A stretch of DNA of 64,000 nt from Allobosea sp. Root381. Its GTDB lineage: Bacteria > Pseudomonadota > Alphaproteobacteria > Rhizobiales > Beijerinckiaceae. Both the position numbers and the translations under genes were made by a program. The stretch is from contig NZ_LMJT01000045.1 of the NCBI RefSeq assembly GCF_001429395.1, forward strand, positions 112-64,111, given 5' to 3'. The notes beneath the pieces are model-generated. The model was not told where the DNA came from and ran no database searches. It was given only the letters and a program-made list of their open reading frames with translations. Position 1 is the first letter of the stretch. Every line of letters begins with the position of its first letter. Shown one piece after another: positions 16,999-27,362 of the stretch.

Positions 16999-17993
16999 CC
17001 AGCATGAGCGCGACGACGCCGGCCCCCCTGCTCTCCGTCCGCGACCTGCGCATCGTCTTCGACGGTCGCCATGGCCCGTTGACCGCGCTCGACGGCGTCT
17101 CCTTCGACATCGCGCCGGGCGAGATCCTCGGCGTGGTCGGCGAGTCGGGCGCCGGCAAGTCGCTGACCGGAACCGCCGTGATCGGCCTGCTCGACCCGCC
17201 TGGGCGAATCTCAGGCGGCAGCATCCATCTCGACGGCCAGCGCATCGACAATTTGCCGGCGGAGGCGATGCGGCGGCTGCGCGGAAGGCGGATCGGCGCG
17301 ATCTTCCAGGACCCGCTGACCTCGCTCCACCCGCTCCTGACCGTCGGCGAGCAGCTGGTCGAGACCATCACGACCCATCTGCCGGTCGGCAAGGCGGAGG
17401 CGCGGGCGCGGGCGCTGCAACTGCTCAAGGAAGTCGGCATCCCCGCGGCCGAAACCCGGATCGACCAGCATCCGCACCAGTTCTCCGGCGGCATGCGCCA
17501 GCGCGTCGTCATCGCGCTCGCACTTTGCGCGGAGCCCGGCCTGATCATCGCCGACGAGCCGACGACCGCGCTCGACGTCTCGATCCAGGCCCAGATCACG
17601 AGCCTGCTGAAGCGGCTCTGCCGCGAGCACGGCACGGCGATCATGCTCGTCACCCACGATATGGGCGTGATCGCCGAGACGGCCGACCGGGTCGCCGTGA
17701 TGTATGCCGGAAACGTGGTCGAGATCGGCCCGGTCGAGGAGGTCACGCGCCGTCCCTCCCACCCCTACACGGCCGGGCTGATGGCCTCGATCCCGAGCAT
17801 CCACGCCCGCCACGACCTGCTCAACCAGATCGACGGCGCGATGCCGCGCCTCAATGCGATCCCGCCGGGCTGCGCCTTCAACCCGCGCTGCGGCCGGGCG
17901 CAGCCCTTCTGCCGCGACGTGAAGCCCGGCCTGCCGGGCCATCCGCATGCCGCCGCCTGCCATTTCCCGCTGACGGAGCCGGCCCATGCATGA
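16995..17993 (+). CDS. ABC importer ATP-binding protein (DppD-like)
   Basis: 332 aa. Walker A GESGAGKS (~48-55), Q-loop FQDPLTSLHP, signature FSGGMRQRV, Walker B LIIADEPTTALD and switch His in VTHDMG. The C-terminal oligopeptide extension has the cysteine-rich CAFNPRCGRAQPFC pattern of DppD/OppD, which often binds an Fe-S cluster. The ATG at 16995 overlaps the preceding TGA and has GGAGGCG upstream. It forms the ATPase pair with the following gene. Confidence 0.9.
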   Translation: MTSMSATTPAPLLSVRDLRIVFDGRHGPLTALDGVSFDIAPGEILGVVGESGAGKSLTGTAVIGLLDPPGRISGGSIHLDGQRIDNLPAEAMRRLRGRRIGAIFQDPLTSLHPLLTVGEQLVETITTHLPVGKAEARARALQLLKEVGIPAAETRIDQHPHQFSGGMRQRVVIALALCAEPGLIIADEPTTALDVSIQAQITSLLKRLCREHGTAIMLVTHDMGVIAETADRVAVMYAGNVVEIGPVEEVTRRPSHPYTAGLMASIPSIHARHDLLNQIDGAMPRLNAIPPGCAFNPRCGRAQPFCRDVKPGLPGHPHAAACHFPLTEPAHA

Positions 17994-18957
17994 GCCGAGC
18001 CCCATCCTCACCGTTTCCGCCGCGTCCTGCCGCTTCGACGTCTCGCCGCCGGCCCTGACCCGGCTGCTCTCGCGCGAGCCGCGCCGCATCCTGCGCGCGG
18101 TCGAGAACGTCTCCTTCACCGTCGAGCGCGGCACCACCTTCAGCATCGTCGGCGAATCCGGCTGCGGGAAGTCGACGCTCGCGCGCATGGTCGTCGGCCT
18201 GCAGCGGCCGACCGAGGGCGCGCTCCACTTCCACGACATCCGCCGTGCCGATGGCAGCTTCGGACCGCCGCGGGTGCAGATGATCTTCCAGGACCCCTAC
18301 GCCTCGCTGAACCCGCGCTGGCGCGTCGGCGACGTCATCGCCGAGCCGATCCGCGAGCTGAAGCTGCGCCCGGACGAGGCGGCGGTAACCCGGCGCGTCG
18401 GCGACCTCCTCGAGACCGTCGGCCTGTCGCGGGCCGATGCCGAGCGCTACCCGCACGCCTTCTCCGGCGGGCAGCGCCAGCGCATCTCGATTGCGCGTGC
18501 GCTCGCGACCGAAGCCGATTTCCTGGTCTGCGACGAGCCGACCTCGGCGCTCGACGTCTCGGTGCAGGCGCAGATCCTCAACCTGATGGTCAGGCTGCAG
18601 AAGGAACTCGGGCTGACCTATCTCTTCATCAGCCACAATCTTTCGGTCGTGCGCCACATGTCGGACCGGCTGGCGATCATGTATCTCGGCCGCTTCGTCG
18701 AGAGCGGCGAGGCAGAGGCGATCTTCAGCCGCCCGAGCCATCCCTATACGAGGCTGCTGCTCGACACGATTCCCGATGTCGAGCGACCCAACCGGGAGCG
18801 CAGGCCGATGTCGGGCGAGGTCCCGAGCCCGATCGCGCCGCCTTCTGGCTGCGCCTTCCATCCGCGCTGCCCGATCGCCGTGCCGGATTGTTCGGTGACC
18901 GCCCCCCTTCTCCGATCGCTCGACGACCGCCTGATCGCCTGCCATCGCGCCTCCTGA
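17986..18957 (+). CDS. ABC importer ATP-binding protein (DppF-like)
   Basis: 323 aa. Walker A GESGCGKS (~56-63), Q-loop FQDPYASLNPR, signature FSGGQRQRI, Walker B FLVCDEPTSALD, and the C-terminal CAFHPRCPIAVPDC motif of OppF/DppF. The gene overlaps the DppD-like gene by 8 bases and completes the importer (binding protein, two permeases, two ATPases) around the two amidohydrolases. Confidence 0.9.
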   Translation: MHEPSPILTVSAASCRFDVSPPALTRLLSREPRRILRAVENVSFTVERGTTFSIVGESGCGKSTLARMVVGLQRPTEGALHFHDIRRADGSFGPPRVQMIFQDPYASLNPRWRVGDVIAEPIRELKLRPDEAAVTRRVGDLLETVGLSRADAERYPHAFSGGQRQRISIARALATEADFLVCDEPTSALDVSVQAQILNLMVRLQKELGLTYLFISHNLSVVRHMSDRLAIMYLGRFVESGEAEAIFSRPSHPYTRLLLDTIPDVERPNRERRPMSGEVPSPIAPPSGCAFHPRCPIAVPDCSVTAPLLRSLDDRLIACHRAS

Positions 18958-18969
18958 GCCCGAATTCCC

Positions 18970-19698
18970 ATGCGTATCGCCTTGATCAATCCCAACACGA
19001 CCGCGTCGATGACGCGCAAGATGGCATCGGCCGCCGTTGCGGTCGCAGCGCCTTCGAGCGAAATCGTCGCGATCACCGCCGCGACGGGGCCTGCCTCGAT
19101 CGAGGGCTACTACGACGAGGCGCTGGCGGTGCCCGGCCTGCTCGCGGAGCTTCGCAAGAGCGAGGCGGCCGGTGCGGACGCCGCAATCATCGGCTGCTTC
19201 GACGATACCGGCCTGGACGCGGCGCGGGCGATGGCCGGCATTCCGGTTCTGGGACTGTGCGAATCGGCGCTCTCGCTCGCCAGCCTCGTCGCCAAGCGGA
19301 TCACGATCGTTACCACCGATCTGCGGGCGCGCGTGCCGGTCGAGGAACTGGTCGGGCGCTACGGCATGGCCGGCAAGGTCCGGGTGCGGGCGACGGGCAG
19401 CCCGGTGCTCGCGCTGGAGGACCCGCGCTCGCCGGCCGTGTCCCGCCTCAAGGCGGAGATTGCGCTCGCGCTGGAGGCCGACCATGCCGAGGCGATCGTT
19501 CTCGGCTGCGCGGGGATGGCGGACCTCGCCCAGTCGCTGCTGCAGGAATTCGGCGTGCCGGTGATCGACGGGGTCGGGGCGGCGGTCAAGCAGGCCGAAG
19601 CGCTGGTCACCTTGCGCCTCACGACGAGCAAGCGCGGCGCCTATTCCTTTCCCGCGCCGAAGGCCTTCCGCGGATATCCGGCCGGCCAGCACGGGTGA
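18970..19698 (+). CDS. Aspartate/glutamate/hydantoin racemase family protein
   Basis: 242 aa. Starts MRIALINPNTTASMT, the hydantoin-racemase hallmark. The two catalytic cysteines of the Asp/Glu racemase fold are present: Cys76 in IIGCFDDTGLDAAR and Cys180 in VLGCAGMADL. Such enzymes interconvert D- and L-5-substituted hydantoins or amino acids, or in related branches isomerise or decarboxylate small acids. Its position 12 bp after the ATPase gene, at the end of the importer-amidohydrolase operon, fits racemisation of a hydantoin-like substrate so that both enantiomers can be used. The exact substrate is inferred. Confidence 0.85.
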   Translation: MRIALINPNTTASMTRKMASAAVAVAAPSSEIVAITAATGPASIEGYYDEALAVPGLLAELRKSEAAGADAAIIGCFDDTGLDAARAMAGIPVLGLCESALSLASLVAKRITIVTTDLRARVPVEELVGRYGMAGKVRVRATGSPVLALEDPRSPAVSRLKAEIALALEADHAEAIVLGCAGMADLAQSLLQEFGVPVIDGVGAAVKQAEALVTLRLTTSKRGAYSFPAPKAFRGYPAGQHG

Positions 19699-19710
19699 TG
19701 CGCAGGGCCC

Positions 19711-20583
19711 TCAGTGCTGGAAGGTCCAGAGCAGGCTGCGGCTGAGATCTTTCAGCGCCTCGACCGCGTCGGGCCGCTCCCGGGCCACCGCCGTGATCAG
19801 CGCGTCCGCGAGGGCGAAGATCGCGCCGGGAGAATTCGGCAGCAGCGGATTTCGCGCCGGTGCGAACAGGGAAAGATCGGCGACAGGCACCAGCGGCGAG
19901 GTCGGGAGATCGGTGAGGCAAAGCACCCTGGCCCCCTTCTCCCGGCTGTAAGCGGCCAGTTGCACCGTGGTGCGCGAGTAGCGCGGCACCGAAATCGCGA
20001 TGACGAGATCGCCAGCAGCCGCGGAGTTCAGGTGGCGGTAGGCGCGCTCCGGTCCGCCGCGTGCCGTGGCGAAGACGACATCGGCCTCGCAATACAGGGC
20101 CAGGCCATCTTCGATGAAGCTCGCGATCGGATGACTTGCGCCCGATGCGACGATGAAGATCCTGCGCGCCGCCAGGATGGCCGCGATGGCATCCTCCACG
20201 GTCGCGGTGTCGAGCGCGGAAATCGCTTCGTCCAGATTGGCGCGCTGCGTCTTGAGCGCGGCAACGAAGGTCGAGACGGTGGAGGCGGTCGCGGCCCGCG
20301 CGTCGGCGAATTCATCGACCGGCCGCATCGCCAGCTGCAATGCGGCGGCGAGCGCCGCCCGGAATTCGCTGAACGAGGCGAAGCCGAGCACGCGCACGAA
20401 GCGGGTCACCGTAGCATTCGAAGCCTCGCTCTTGTCGGCGAGCCCGTCTATCGAAACGGTCGCAGCTTCGAGCGGGTGCTGCAGCACGAAATCCGCAATG
20501 CGCCGATGCCCATTGCTGAGCGTGGGGTAGGCCCTGGCGATCCGGTTGGCGAGATCTGTGCTCGGCTTCAGAGCCTGGACCAT
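19711..20583 (-). CDS. MurR/RpiR-family transcriptional regulator (HTH_6 + SIS)
   Basis: About 290 aa from ATG 20583 (ATG 20652 is an alternative). N-terminal HTH: YPTLSNGHRRIADFVLQHP and KSEASNATVTRFVRVLGFASFSEF. C-terminal SIS domain (~115-245): RRIFIVASGASHPIASFIEDGL and GDLVIAISVPRYSRTTV. SIS-type regulators classically sense phosphosugars, but many in Hyphomicrobiales sit beside peptide or amino-acid importers. The gene is divergent from the second importer operon and converges with the racemase gene, so it is the likely regulator of import module 2. Confidence 0.85.
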   Translation of the reverse strand: MVQALKPSTDLANRIARAYPTLSNGHRRIADFVLQHPLEAATVSIDGLADKSEASNATVTRFVRVLGFASFSEFRAALAAALQLAMRPVDEFADARAATASTVSTFVAALKTQRANLDEAISALDTATVEDAIAAILAARRIFIVASGASHPIASFIEDGLALYCEADVVFATARGGPERAYRHLNSAAAGDLVIAISVPRYSRTTVQLAAYSREKGARVLCLTDLPTSPLVPVADLSLFAPARNPLLPNSPGAIFALADALITAVARERPDAVEALKDLSRSLLWTFQH

Positions 20584-20629
20584 GTCGCCTGCCACATCGA
20601 TTGACGAGAAGAAATTTTCATGATGGATA

Positions 20630-20653
20630 TTTGACGAAAGTAAAGCTGTCAAA
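20630..20653. promoter_or_regulatory. Candidate RpiR operator (TTTGAC-N12-GTCAAA)
   Basis: A perfect 6-base inverted repeat, TTTGAC (20630-20635) and GTCAAA (20648-20653), in the 100-bp gap between the divergent RpiR gene and the importer gene. A further TTGACG occurs at 20601. The position suits an operator or overlapping promoter; binding is inferred. Confidence 0.35.
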
Positions 20654-20684
20654 ATCTGCCAGCGACTCAGAAGGGGATTCCATA

Positions 20685-22295
20685 ATGCGCATCTATCGCC
20701 TTGGCGCGCTGCTCGCCGGCGCTTGCTTGTGGGCCATGCCGGCCACTTCGCAAACCCTTCGCGTCGCGCTCGCTTCCGAGCCCACGGCCGTCGACCCGCA
20801 TTATCATGACCTGACCCCCAATAATGCGCTGGCTCAGCACATCTTCGACGGGCTGACGACGCAGGACGAGCAGCAGAAGGTCAAGCCGGCGCTCGCCCTC
20901 TCCTGGGAGAACGACGGCAAGAACACCTGGACGTTCAAGCTGCGCCAGGGCGTGACCTTCTCGAACGGCAAGCCGTTCACGGCCGCCGACGCGATCTTCA
21001 CCTTCTGCCGCACCCTGAAGAACGAGACCAAGATCACCGGCTCCTTCGCCGACGTGACCGGTAATTTCGCCTCCGTCACCGCGCCCGATCCGCATACGCT
21101 GGTGATCCAGACCAAGCAGCCCGAGCCGCTGCTGCCCACGCTGGTCGGCACCGTCGGCATCATCAGTTCATCGACTGCCAAGCACGACGCGCTCAGCTTC
21201 GATGTCGAGAAGAATTGCGGCGTCACCGGCGAATGGCCGACGCTGACGACCTTCAACGACGGCAGCGCCGCCATCGGCACCGGCCCCTACAAGCTGAAGA
21301 GCTATGTCCGCGGCTCCGCGATCGAGCTCGATCGCAACGACACGTATTGGGGCGGCAAGCAGCCCTGGGCCGTGGTTCGCTTCGTGCCCGTCACCAATGC
21401 CGGGCCGCGTCTCGCCGGGCTGATCGCCGGTGATTACGACGTGATCGAGAACCCGGCAGCGCGCGATCTCGGCCGCATCAACACCGACAAGCGCTTCTCG
21501 ACCGTCATCACGCCCTCGACCCGGGTGATCTACTTCCAGCTCGACGTGGCGCGCGAGCCGAGCCCCTTCGTCAAGGCGGAGGGCGACAAGAACCCGCTCA
21601 AGGACGTCCGCGTCCGCCGGGCGATGTCGATGGCGATCGATCGCGACGCCATCGTCAAGCGCCTGATGGATAACGCGGCGCAGCCGGCCTACCAGTTCCT
21701 GCCGACCGGCATGTTCGGCACGCTACCGAATCCGCCGGTGATCAAGTACGATCCGGCGGGCGCGAAGAAGCTGCTGGCCGAGGCCGGCTATCCCAACGGC
21801 TTCCAGCTGACCCTGTCCTCGACCAATGACCGCTACATCAATGACGGCCAGATCACCCAGGCTGTCGCGCAGTACCTCGCGCAGGTCGGCATCAAGGCCG
21901 ATGTCGACGCGATGACCCGCGCGATCTATTTCCCGCGCCGCGCCAAGAAGGAATTCAGCGTCGCGCTCGGCGGCTGGGGCTCCACCAGCGGCGAGGCGGC
22001 GTCCTTCCTGCGGCAGTGGCCGGCGACGGCCGACGAGGCCAAGACGATCGGCGGCTCGAACTATGGCGGCTGGCAGGATGCCGAGTTCGACAAGCTGATC
22101 CGCGAGGCCATCCAGACCCTCGACGACGCCAAGCGCGAGGAACTGCTGCGCAAGGCCGGGGCCCGGGCCCTGGAAGGCGCGGCGTTCATCCCGCTGCATT
22201 TCGAGAGCACGATCTGGGCCTCGAAGGCCGACATCAAGGTCACCGGCCGAGCCGACCAGTTCACGCTCGCCATGTCGATGCAGCCGGCCAAGTAA
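20685..22295 (+). CDS. ABC importer substrate-binding protein (SBP_bac_5), module 2
   Basis: 536 aa with a Sec signal peptide (MRIYRLGALLAGACLWAMPATSQ). Family motifs include IFDGLTTQD, LALSWEND, WTFKLRQGVTFSNGKPFTAADAIFTF and NPLKDVRVRRAMSMAIDRDAI. AAGGGG lies upstream of the ATG. It resembles the module 1 receptor in fold but the sequences are clearly diverged, so the ligands probably differ. First gene of a six-gene operon under the divergent RpiR regulator. Confidence 0.9.
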   Translation: MRIYRLGALLAGACLWAMPATSQTLRVALASEPTAVDPHYHDLTPNNALAQHIFDGLTTQDEQQKVKPALALSWENDGKNTWTFKLRQGVTFSNGKPFTAADAIFTFCRTLKNETKITGSFADVTGNFASVTAPDPHTLVIQTKQPEPLLPTLVGTVGIISSSTAKHDALSFDVEKNCGVTGEWPTLTTFNDGSAAIGTGPYKLKSYVRGSAIELDRNDTYWGGKQPWAVVRFVPVTNAGPRLAGLIAGDYDVIENPAARDLGRINTDKRFSTVITPSTRVIYFQLDVAREPSPFVKAEGDKNPLKDVRVRRAMSMAIDRDAIVKRLMDNAAQPAYQFLPTGMFGTLPNPPVIKYDPAGAKKLLAEAGYPNGFQLTLSSTNDRYINDGQITQAVAQYLAQVGIKADVDAMTRAIYFPRRAKKEFSVALGGWGSTSGEAASFLRQWPATADEAKTIGGSNYGGWQDAEFDKLIREAIQTLDDAKREELLRKAGARALEGAAFIPLHFESTIWASKADIKVTGRADQFTLAMSMQPAK

Positions 22296-22325
22296 GCCGG
22301 CCAGCCGATCACATCACGCAATCGC

Positions 22326-22358
22326 CCCGTCACGACCGGATGACCCGGCCGTGACGGG
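22326..22358. other. Stem-loop between binding-protein and permease genes, module 2
   Basis: CCCGTCACG (22326-22334) pairs perfectly with CGTGACGGG (22350-22358) around a 15-base loop that itself contains CCGG pairs. It lies 31 bases after the binding-protein stop and 20 before the permease start. Its place matches the hairpin in module 1, which suggests a shared way to raise receptor over permease expression. No T-tract follows, so full termination is unlikely. Confidence 0.6.
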
Positions 22359-22378
22359 TATCAGCCTTTCGGGCTTTC

Positions 22379-23356
22379 ATGACCGCGTTCATCCTCCAGC
22401 GACTGATCCAGAGCATCTTCGTGCTGCTCGCGGTCTCGGTCGTCGTGTTCTTCGCCGTCTACGGCATCGGCGATCCGATCGAGCTGCTCGTGCCGCCGCA
22501 GGTCAGCGATGCCGAGCGGCAGGCGCTGATCCGCCGGCTCGGCCTCGATCTGCCGGTCTGGCAGCAATATCTCACCTTCATGGGCAATGCGCTGAAGGGC
22601 GATCTCGGCCGCTCCTTCGTGCATGGCGTGCCGGCGATCTCGTTGATCCTGGCGCGGCTGCCGGCGACGGTCGAGCTGGTCCTGCTGGCGATGGGGCTTG
22701 CCATCGTCGTCGGCGTGCCGCTCGGCCTCTATGCCGGGCTCGACCCCGACAGCCGCCCGGCGCGGGTGATCATGGCCGGAACGGTGCTCGGCTTTTCGCT
22801 GCCGAGCTTCTGGAAGGGCATGATGCTGATCCTGCTGTTCTCGGTGGTGCTCGGCATGCTGCCGACGGCCGGGCGCGGCGAGACCGTCAGTATCCTCGGG
22901 GTGCAGACCAGCCTGTTCACCGCCAATGGGCTGAAGCACCTGATCCTGCCGGCGCTGAACCTCTCGATTCCCAACATGGCGCTGCTCATCCGGGTCGTCG
23001 CCGCCGGGGCCAACGAGGCGATGGGGCAGGACTACGTCAAATACGCCCGCGCCAAGGGCGTGCGGCCACGCCGCATCGTCGGCCGGCACGTCCTGCGCAA
23101 CATCCTGATCCCGGTCGTCACCGTGATCGGCATCGAATTCGGCAGCCTCGTCGCCTTCTCGACAATCACCGAGACGGTGTTCGCCTGGCCGGGCATGGGC
23201 AAGCTGCTGATCGACTCGATCTACCAGCTCGATCGCCCCGTCGTGGTCGCCTATGTCATGCTGGCGACGCTGCTCTTCGTCACGGTCAACCTCCTGGTCG
23301 ACATCCTCTACGCCGCCCTCGACCCGCGCGTGAAGCTCTCGGGAGGCAGCGCATGA
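22379..23356 (+). CDS. ABC importer permease (DppB-like), module 2
   Basis: 325 aa, six predicted membrane helices. Contains FILQRLIQSIFVLLAVSVVVFF, the GDPIELL and GDLGRSFVHG segments, the coupling loop YARAKGVRPRRIVGRHVLRN, and the family ending LLVDILYAALDPRVKLS. Its stop overlaps the next start as ATGA, so translation is coupled. Confidence 0.9.
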   Translation: MTAFILQRLIQSIFVLLAVSVVVFFAVYGIGDPIELLVPPQVSDAERQALIRRLGLDLPVWQQYLTFMGNALKGDLGRSFVHGVPAISLILARLPATVELVLLAMGLAIVVGVPLGLYAGLDPDSRPARVIMAGTVLGFSLPSFWKGMMLILLFSVVLGMLPTAGRGETVSILGVQTSLFTANGLKHLILPALNLSIPNMALLIRVVAAGANEAMGQDYVKYARAKGVRPRRIVGRHVLRNILIPVVTVIGIEFGSLVAFSTITETVFAWPGMGKLLIDSIYQLDRPVVVAYVMLATLLFVTVNLLVDILYAALDPRVKLSGGSA

Positions 23357-24240
23357 GCATCCCCTCCGAAGCCGCGACGCCGCTGCGCGCCCTGGTCCTG
23401 AAGCGCATCCGCAGCCGGCCGACACTGCGAGGCGCCGCCATCCTGCTCGGCATCCTCGTCGCGCTGGCCGTGCTGGCTCCCTTCATCGCCCCACAGAACC
23501 CGCACGACCTCGCCGCGCTCAACGTAATGGACAACCGGCTGCCGCCGGGCGCTGAAAGCATGATGGGCGCGACCTACTGGCTCGGCACCGACGCACAGGG
23601 CCGCGACATGCTGAGCGCCATCCTCTACGGCCTGCGCACCAGCCTGATGGTCGGCCTGCTGGCGACGCTGGGCGCGCTGGTGATCGGCGTCATGGCGGGG
23701 CTCGTCGCGGCCCAGTTCGGCGGCGCCGTCGACGCCATCATCATGCGGATCGTCGATTTCATGCTCGGCTTTCCCTCGATCCTGGTCGCGCTGGTGCTGC
23801 TGGCCTCGATCGGGCGCGGCGTCGACAAGGTGATCCTGGCGATCGTGCTGGTTCAGTGGGCGCAGTACGCCCGATTGATGCGTGCGGCCGCCATGGTCGA
23901 GCGGCGCAAGGAATATATCGAGGCTGCTGTGAATTTTGGCCTGCCGACCCGCCACATCATGCTGATGCATCTGCTGCCGAACGCGATCGGCTCGGTGCTG
24001 GTCGTCGCCTCGATCAGCATCGCCGGAGCGATCACGCTCGAAGCCACCCTGTCCTTCCTCGGCGTCGGCGTGCCGATCACGCAGCCCTCGCTCGGCCTGC
24101 TGATCGCCAACGGCTTCGAGTTCCTGCTCTCGGGCGAATACTGGATCGCGGTCTTCCCCGGCATCGCCCTGGTCCTGCTGATCATGTCCCTGAATCTCGT
24201 CGGCGACAGGCTGCGCCGCAGCCTGAACGTGCGCTCATGA
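23353..24240 (+). CDS. ABC importer permease (DppC-like), module 2
   Basis: 295 aa. Transmembrane helix ~28-47, marker LGTDAQGRDMLSAILYGLRTSL, coupling loop MVERRKEYIEAAVNFGLPTRHIMLMHLLPN, and ending LNLVGDRLRRSLNVRS. The start at 23353 overlaps the DppB-like stop and its own stop overlaps the ATPase start. Confidence 0.9.
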   Translation: MSIPSEAATPLRALVLKRIRSRPTLRGAAILLGILVALAVLAPFIAPQNPHDLAALNVMDNRLPPGAESMMGATYWLGTDAQGRDMLSAILYGLRTSLMVGLLATLGALVIGVMAGLVAAQFGGAVDAIIMRIVDFMLGFPSILVALVLLASIGRGVDKVILAIVLVQWAQYARLMRAAAMVERRKEYIEAAVNFGLPTRHIMLMHLLPNAIGSVLVVASISIAGAITLEATLSFLGVGVPITQPSLGLLIANGFEFLLSGEYWIAVFPGIALVLLIMSLNLVGDRLRRSLNVRS

Positions 24241-25219
24241 GCGACCAGAGCCTGCTCGAGGTGCGCGGCCTGCGCACCGTCTTCCACGCGCTCGATGGCG
24301 CCTGGGCCGCGATCGACGGCGTCGATCTCACCGTGGAGCGCGGCGAGGTGCTGGGGCTGGTCGGCGAATCCGGCTCCGGCAAGTCGGTGACCGGCTTCTC
24401 GCTGGTGCAGCTGATCGATCCGCCCGGCGAGGTCGTCGCCGGCAGCGTCATGTTCAAGGGCGAGGACCTGCGCAAAGCGACGCCGGAACGGCTGCGCGCG
24501 CTCCGCGGCGACCGCATCGCGATGATCTTCCAGGATCCGCTGATGACGCTGAACCCGGTGCTCACCATCGGCGAGCAGATGGCGGAGGCGGTGCTGGAGC
24601 ATCGCAAGGTCGCGCGCGCCGAGGCGCTGGCCCTGGCCGCGCGGGCGCTCGGCCGCGTCGGCATCTCCTCGCCCGAGACGCGGCTGAAGCAGTATCCGCA
24701 CGAATTCTCCGGCGGCATGCGCCAGCGCGTCGCCATCGCGATCGCGCTCCTGAACGAGCCCGACCTGATCATCGCCGACGAGCCGACCACCGCGCTCGAC
24801 GTCACCATCCAGAGCCAGATCCTCTACGAGGTGCAGAAGCTGGCGCGCGAGACCGGCACGGCGGTGATCTGGATCACCCATGACCTCGCCGTCGTCGCCC
24901 AGCTCGCCGACCGGATCGCGGTGATGTATGCCGGCCGCGTCGTCGAGACCGGGCCGATCGACCTGGTCCTCGACAATCCCCGCCACCCGTATACGCGCGG
25001 CCTGCTCGGTTCCTCGGCGGCGATGGTCGAGCCCGGCGGGCGCCTGCGCCAGATCGAGGGCATGGCGCCGCGCATCGACAGTCGCCCGAGCGGCTGCCCG
25101 TTCCGGCCGCGCTGCGACCATGCGCTTGCGATCTGCGCCGAGATCAATCCGCCGCCGGTCGCTGAAGGGCCGCGACACTATCGCTGCCACAACCCGGTCA
25201 CTGCGCTGGAAACCGTCGC

Positions 25220-25223
<4 letters not shown>
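24237..25223 (+). CDS. ABC importer ATP-binding protein (DppD-like), module 2
   Basis: 328 aa. Walker A GESGSGKS (~43-50), Q-loop FQDPLMTLNPVLT, signature FSGGMRQRV, Walker B LIIADEPTTALD, switch region ITHDLA, and C-terminal CPFRPRCDHALAIC motif. Overlaps both neighbours by four bases. Confidence 0.9.
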
Positions 25224-26223
<1,000 letters not shown>

Positions 26224-26227
<4 letters not shown>

Positions 26228-27123
26228 TCGTTGCGACCAAAGCGCCCGTGACCACCGAGCTCGTCCTGCCGCGCGGCCGCGGCTGCGTGCCCTTCGTCGA
26301 CGCACGGCATCCCGACCGGCCGTTCGAGATCAATTTCTACCGCCCCGAGCGGCACGGGCCGGACGACGAAGTCGTGCTCGTCCAGCACGGCATGATGCGC
26401 AACGGCGACGATTACCGCGATTTCTGGATCGAGGCGGCCGAGAAGCACAACCTGCTGATCGTCGCACCGACCTTCGGCTCCGAACATTTCAACGGCGCCG
26501 AGGGCTACAATAACGGGCTCGTGCTGACGGCCGACCGCGCGGTGGCGCCGCAGGCGGACTGGCTCTATGCCGTGCCGGAGCGCGTTGTCGCGGCGCTGCG
26601 CAAGGGCGGCATGACCAACCGCACGCGCGTGAAAATCTACGGCCACTCCGCCGGCGGCCAGTTCCTGCACCGCCTGCTGGCGACGCAGAGCCATGAGCCG
26701 TTCGAGGCCGCGATGGCCGGAAATCCCGGCTGGTACACGCTGCCGACGCTGGATCGTCCGTTTCCGGAGGGCCTCGGCGGGCTTGGCCTTGCGCAGAACG
26801 ATGTTGCTCGCTGGCTCGCCTATCCGATGACGATCCTGGCCGGCGACCAGGATATCGCCACCGCCGATCCGAACCTGCCGTCCAATCCCGAAGCGCTGGC
26901 CCAGGGACCGCATCGCTTCGCGCGTTCGCAGTTCATGCTCGACTTCGCCCGCGCCGAGGCCGCCCGGCTCGGGCTGCCCTGCAACTGGACGCGCATCGTC
27001 GTGCCCGGCGTCGGCCATGACGGCGCGGCGATGTCGCGTGCGACCGCAGGACTTTGGTTCGAGGGCCGCCTGCCGGCGCCCGAGGTTCTGCTGCCGGCGG
27101 TCGCACAGGAGCCGAACTGGTAA
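26224..27123 (+). CDS. Alpha/beta hydrolase, poly(3-hydroxybutyrate) depolymerase-like
   Basis: 299 aa, no signal peptide, so cytoplasmic. Nucleophile elbow GHSAGG (Ser ~141), likely acid in ILAGDQDIAT (Asp), and His in VVPGVGHDG complete a Ser-Asp-His triad. The fold resembles the small esterase/PHB-depolymerase-like hydrolases. As the last gene of importer module 2 (ATGA overlap), it probably hydrolyses an ester or amide bond in the imported compound. The substrate cannot be named from sequence. Confidence 0.75.
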
Positions 27124-27362
27124 ACCTGCGCACCGGTGACGAGCGAGCCGGGGCTGCCTGAAACGGCCAGCAGATCAGGCGCCCGGGGACCGCTGCCGGC
27201 AAAAGCCCGGCTCGCCGGAAAGGCGACGTGATCGAGATCGACCACGTCTCGTTCAATGGCTGAACCCGCAAAGCGCTCCCTGCGCCATCGGCCGTCCGCC
27301 CGTCATGGCGTCGCGTCGGGCTCGATCGGGCAGGGCTGCGCCTCCTTCAACGACGGGCCCTA

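Noticed and set aside
27228..27263. GTG frame reading VIEIDHVSFNG then stop, like the start of an ABC ATPase
   Set aside because: Only eleven codons, no continuation in any frame; could be a relic or chance. Not enough to call a pseudogene.
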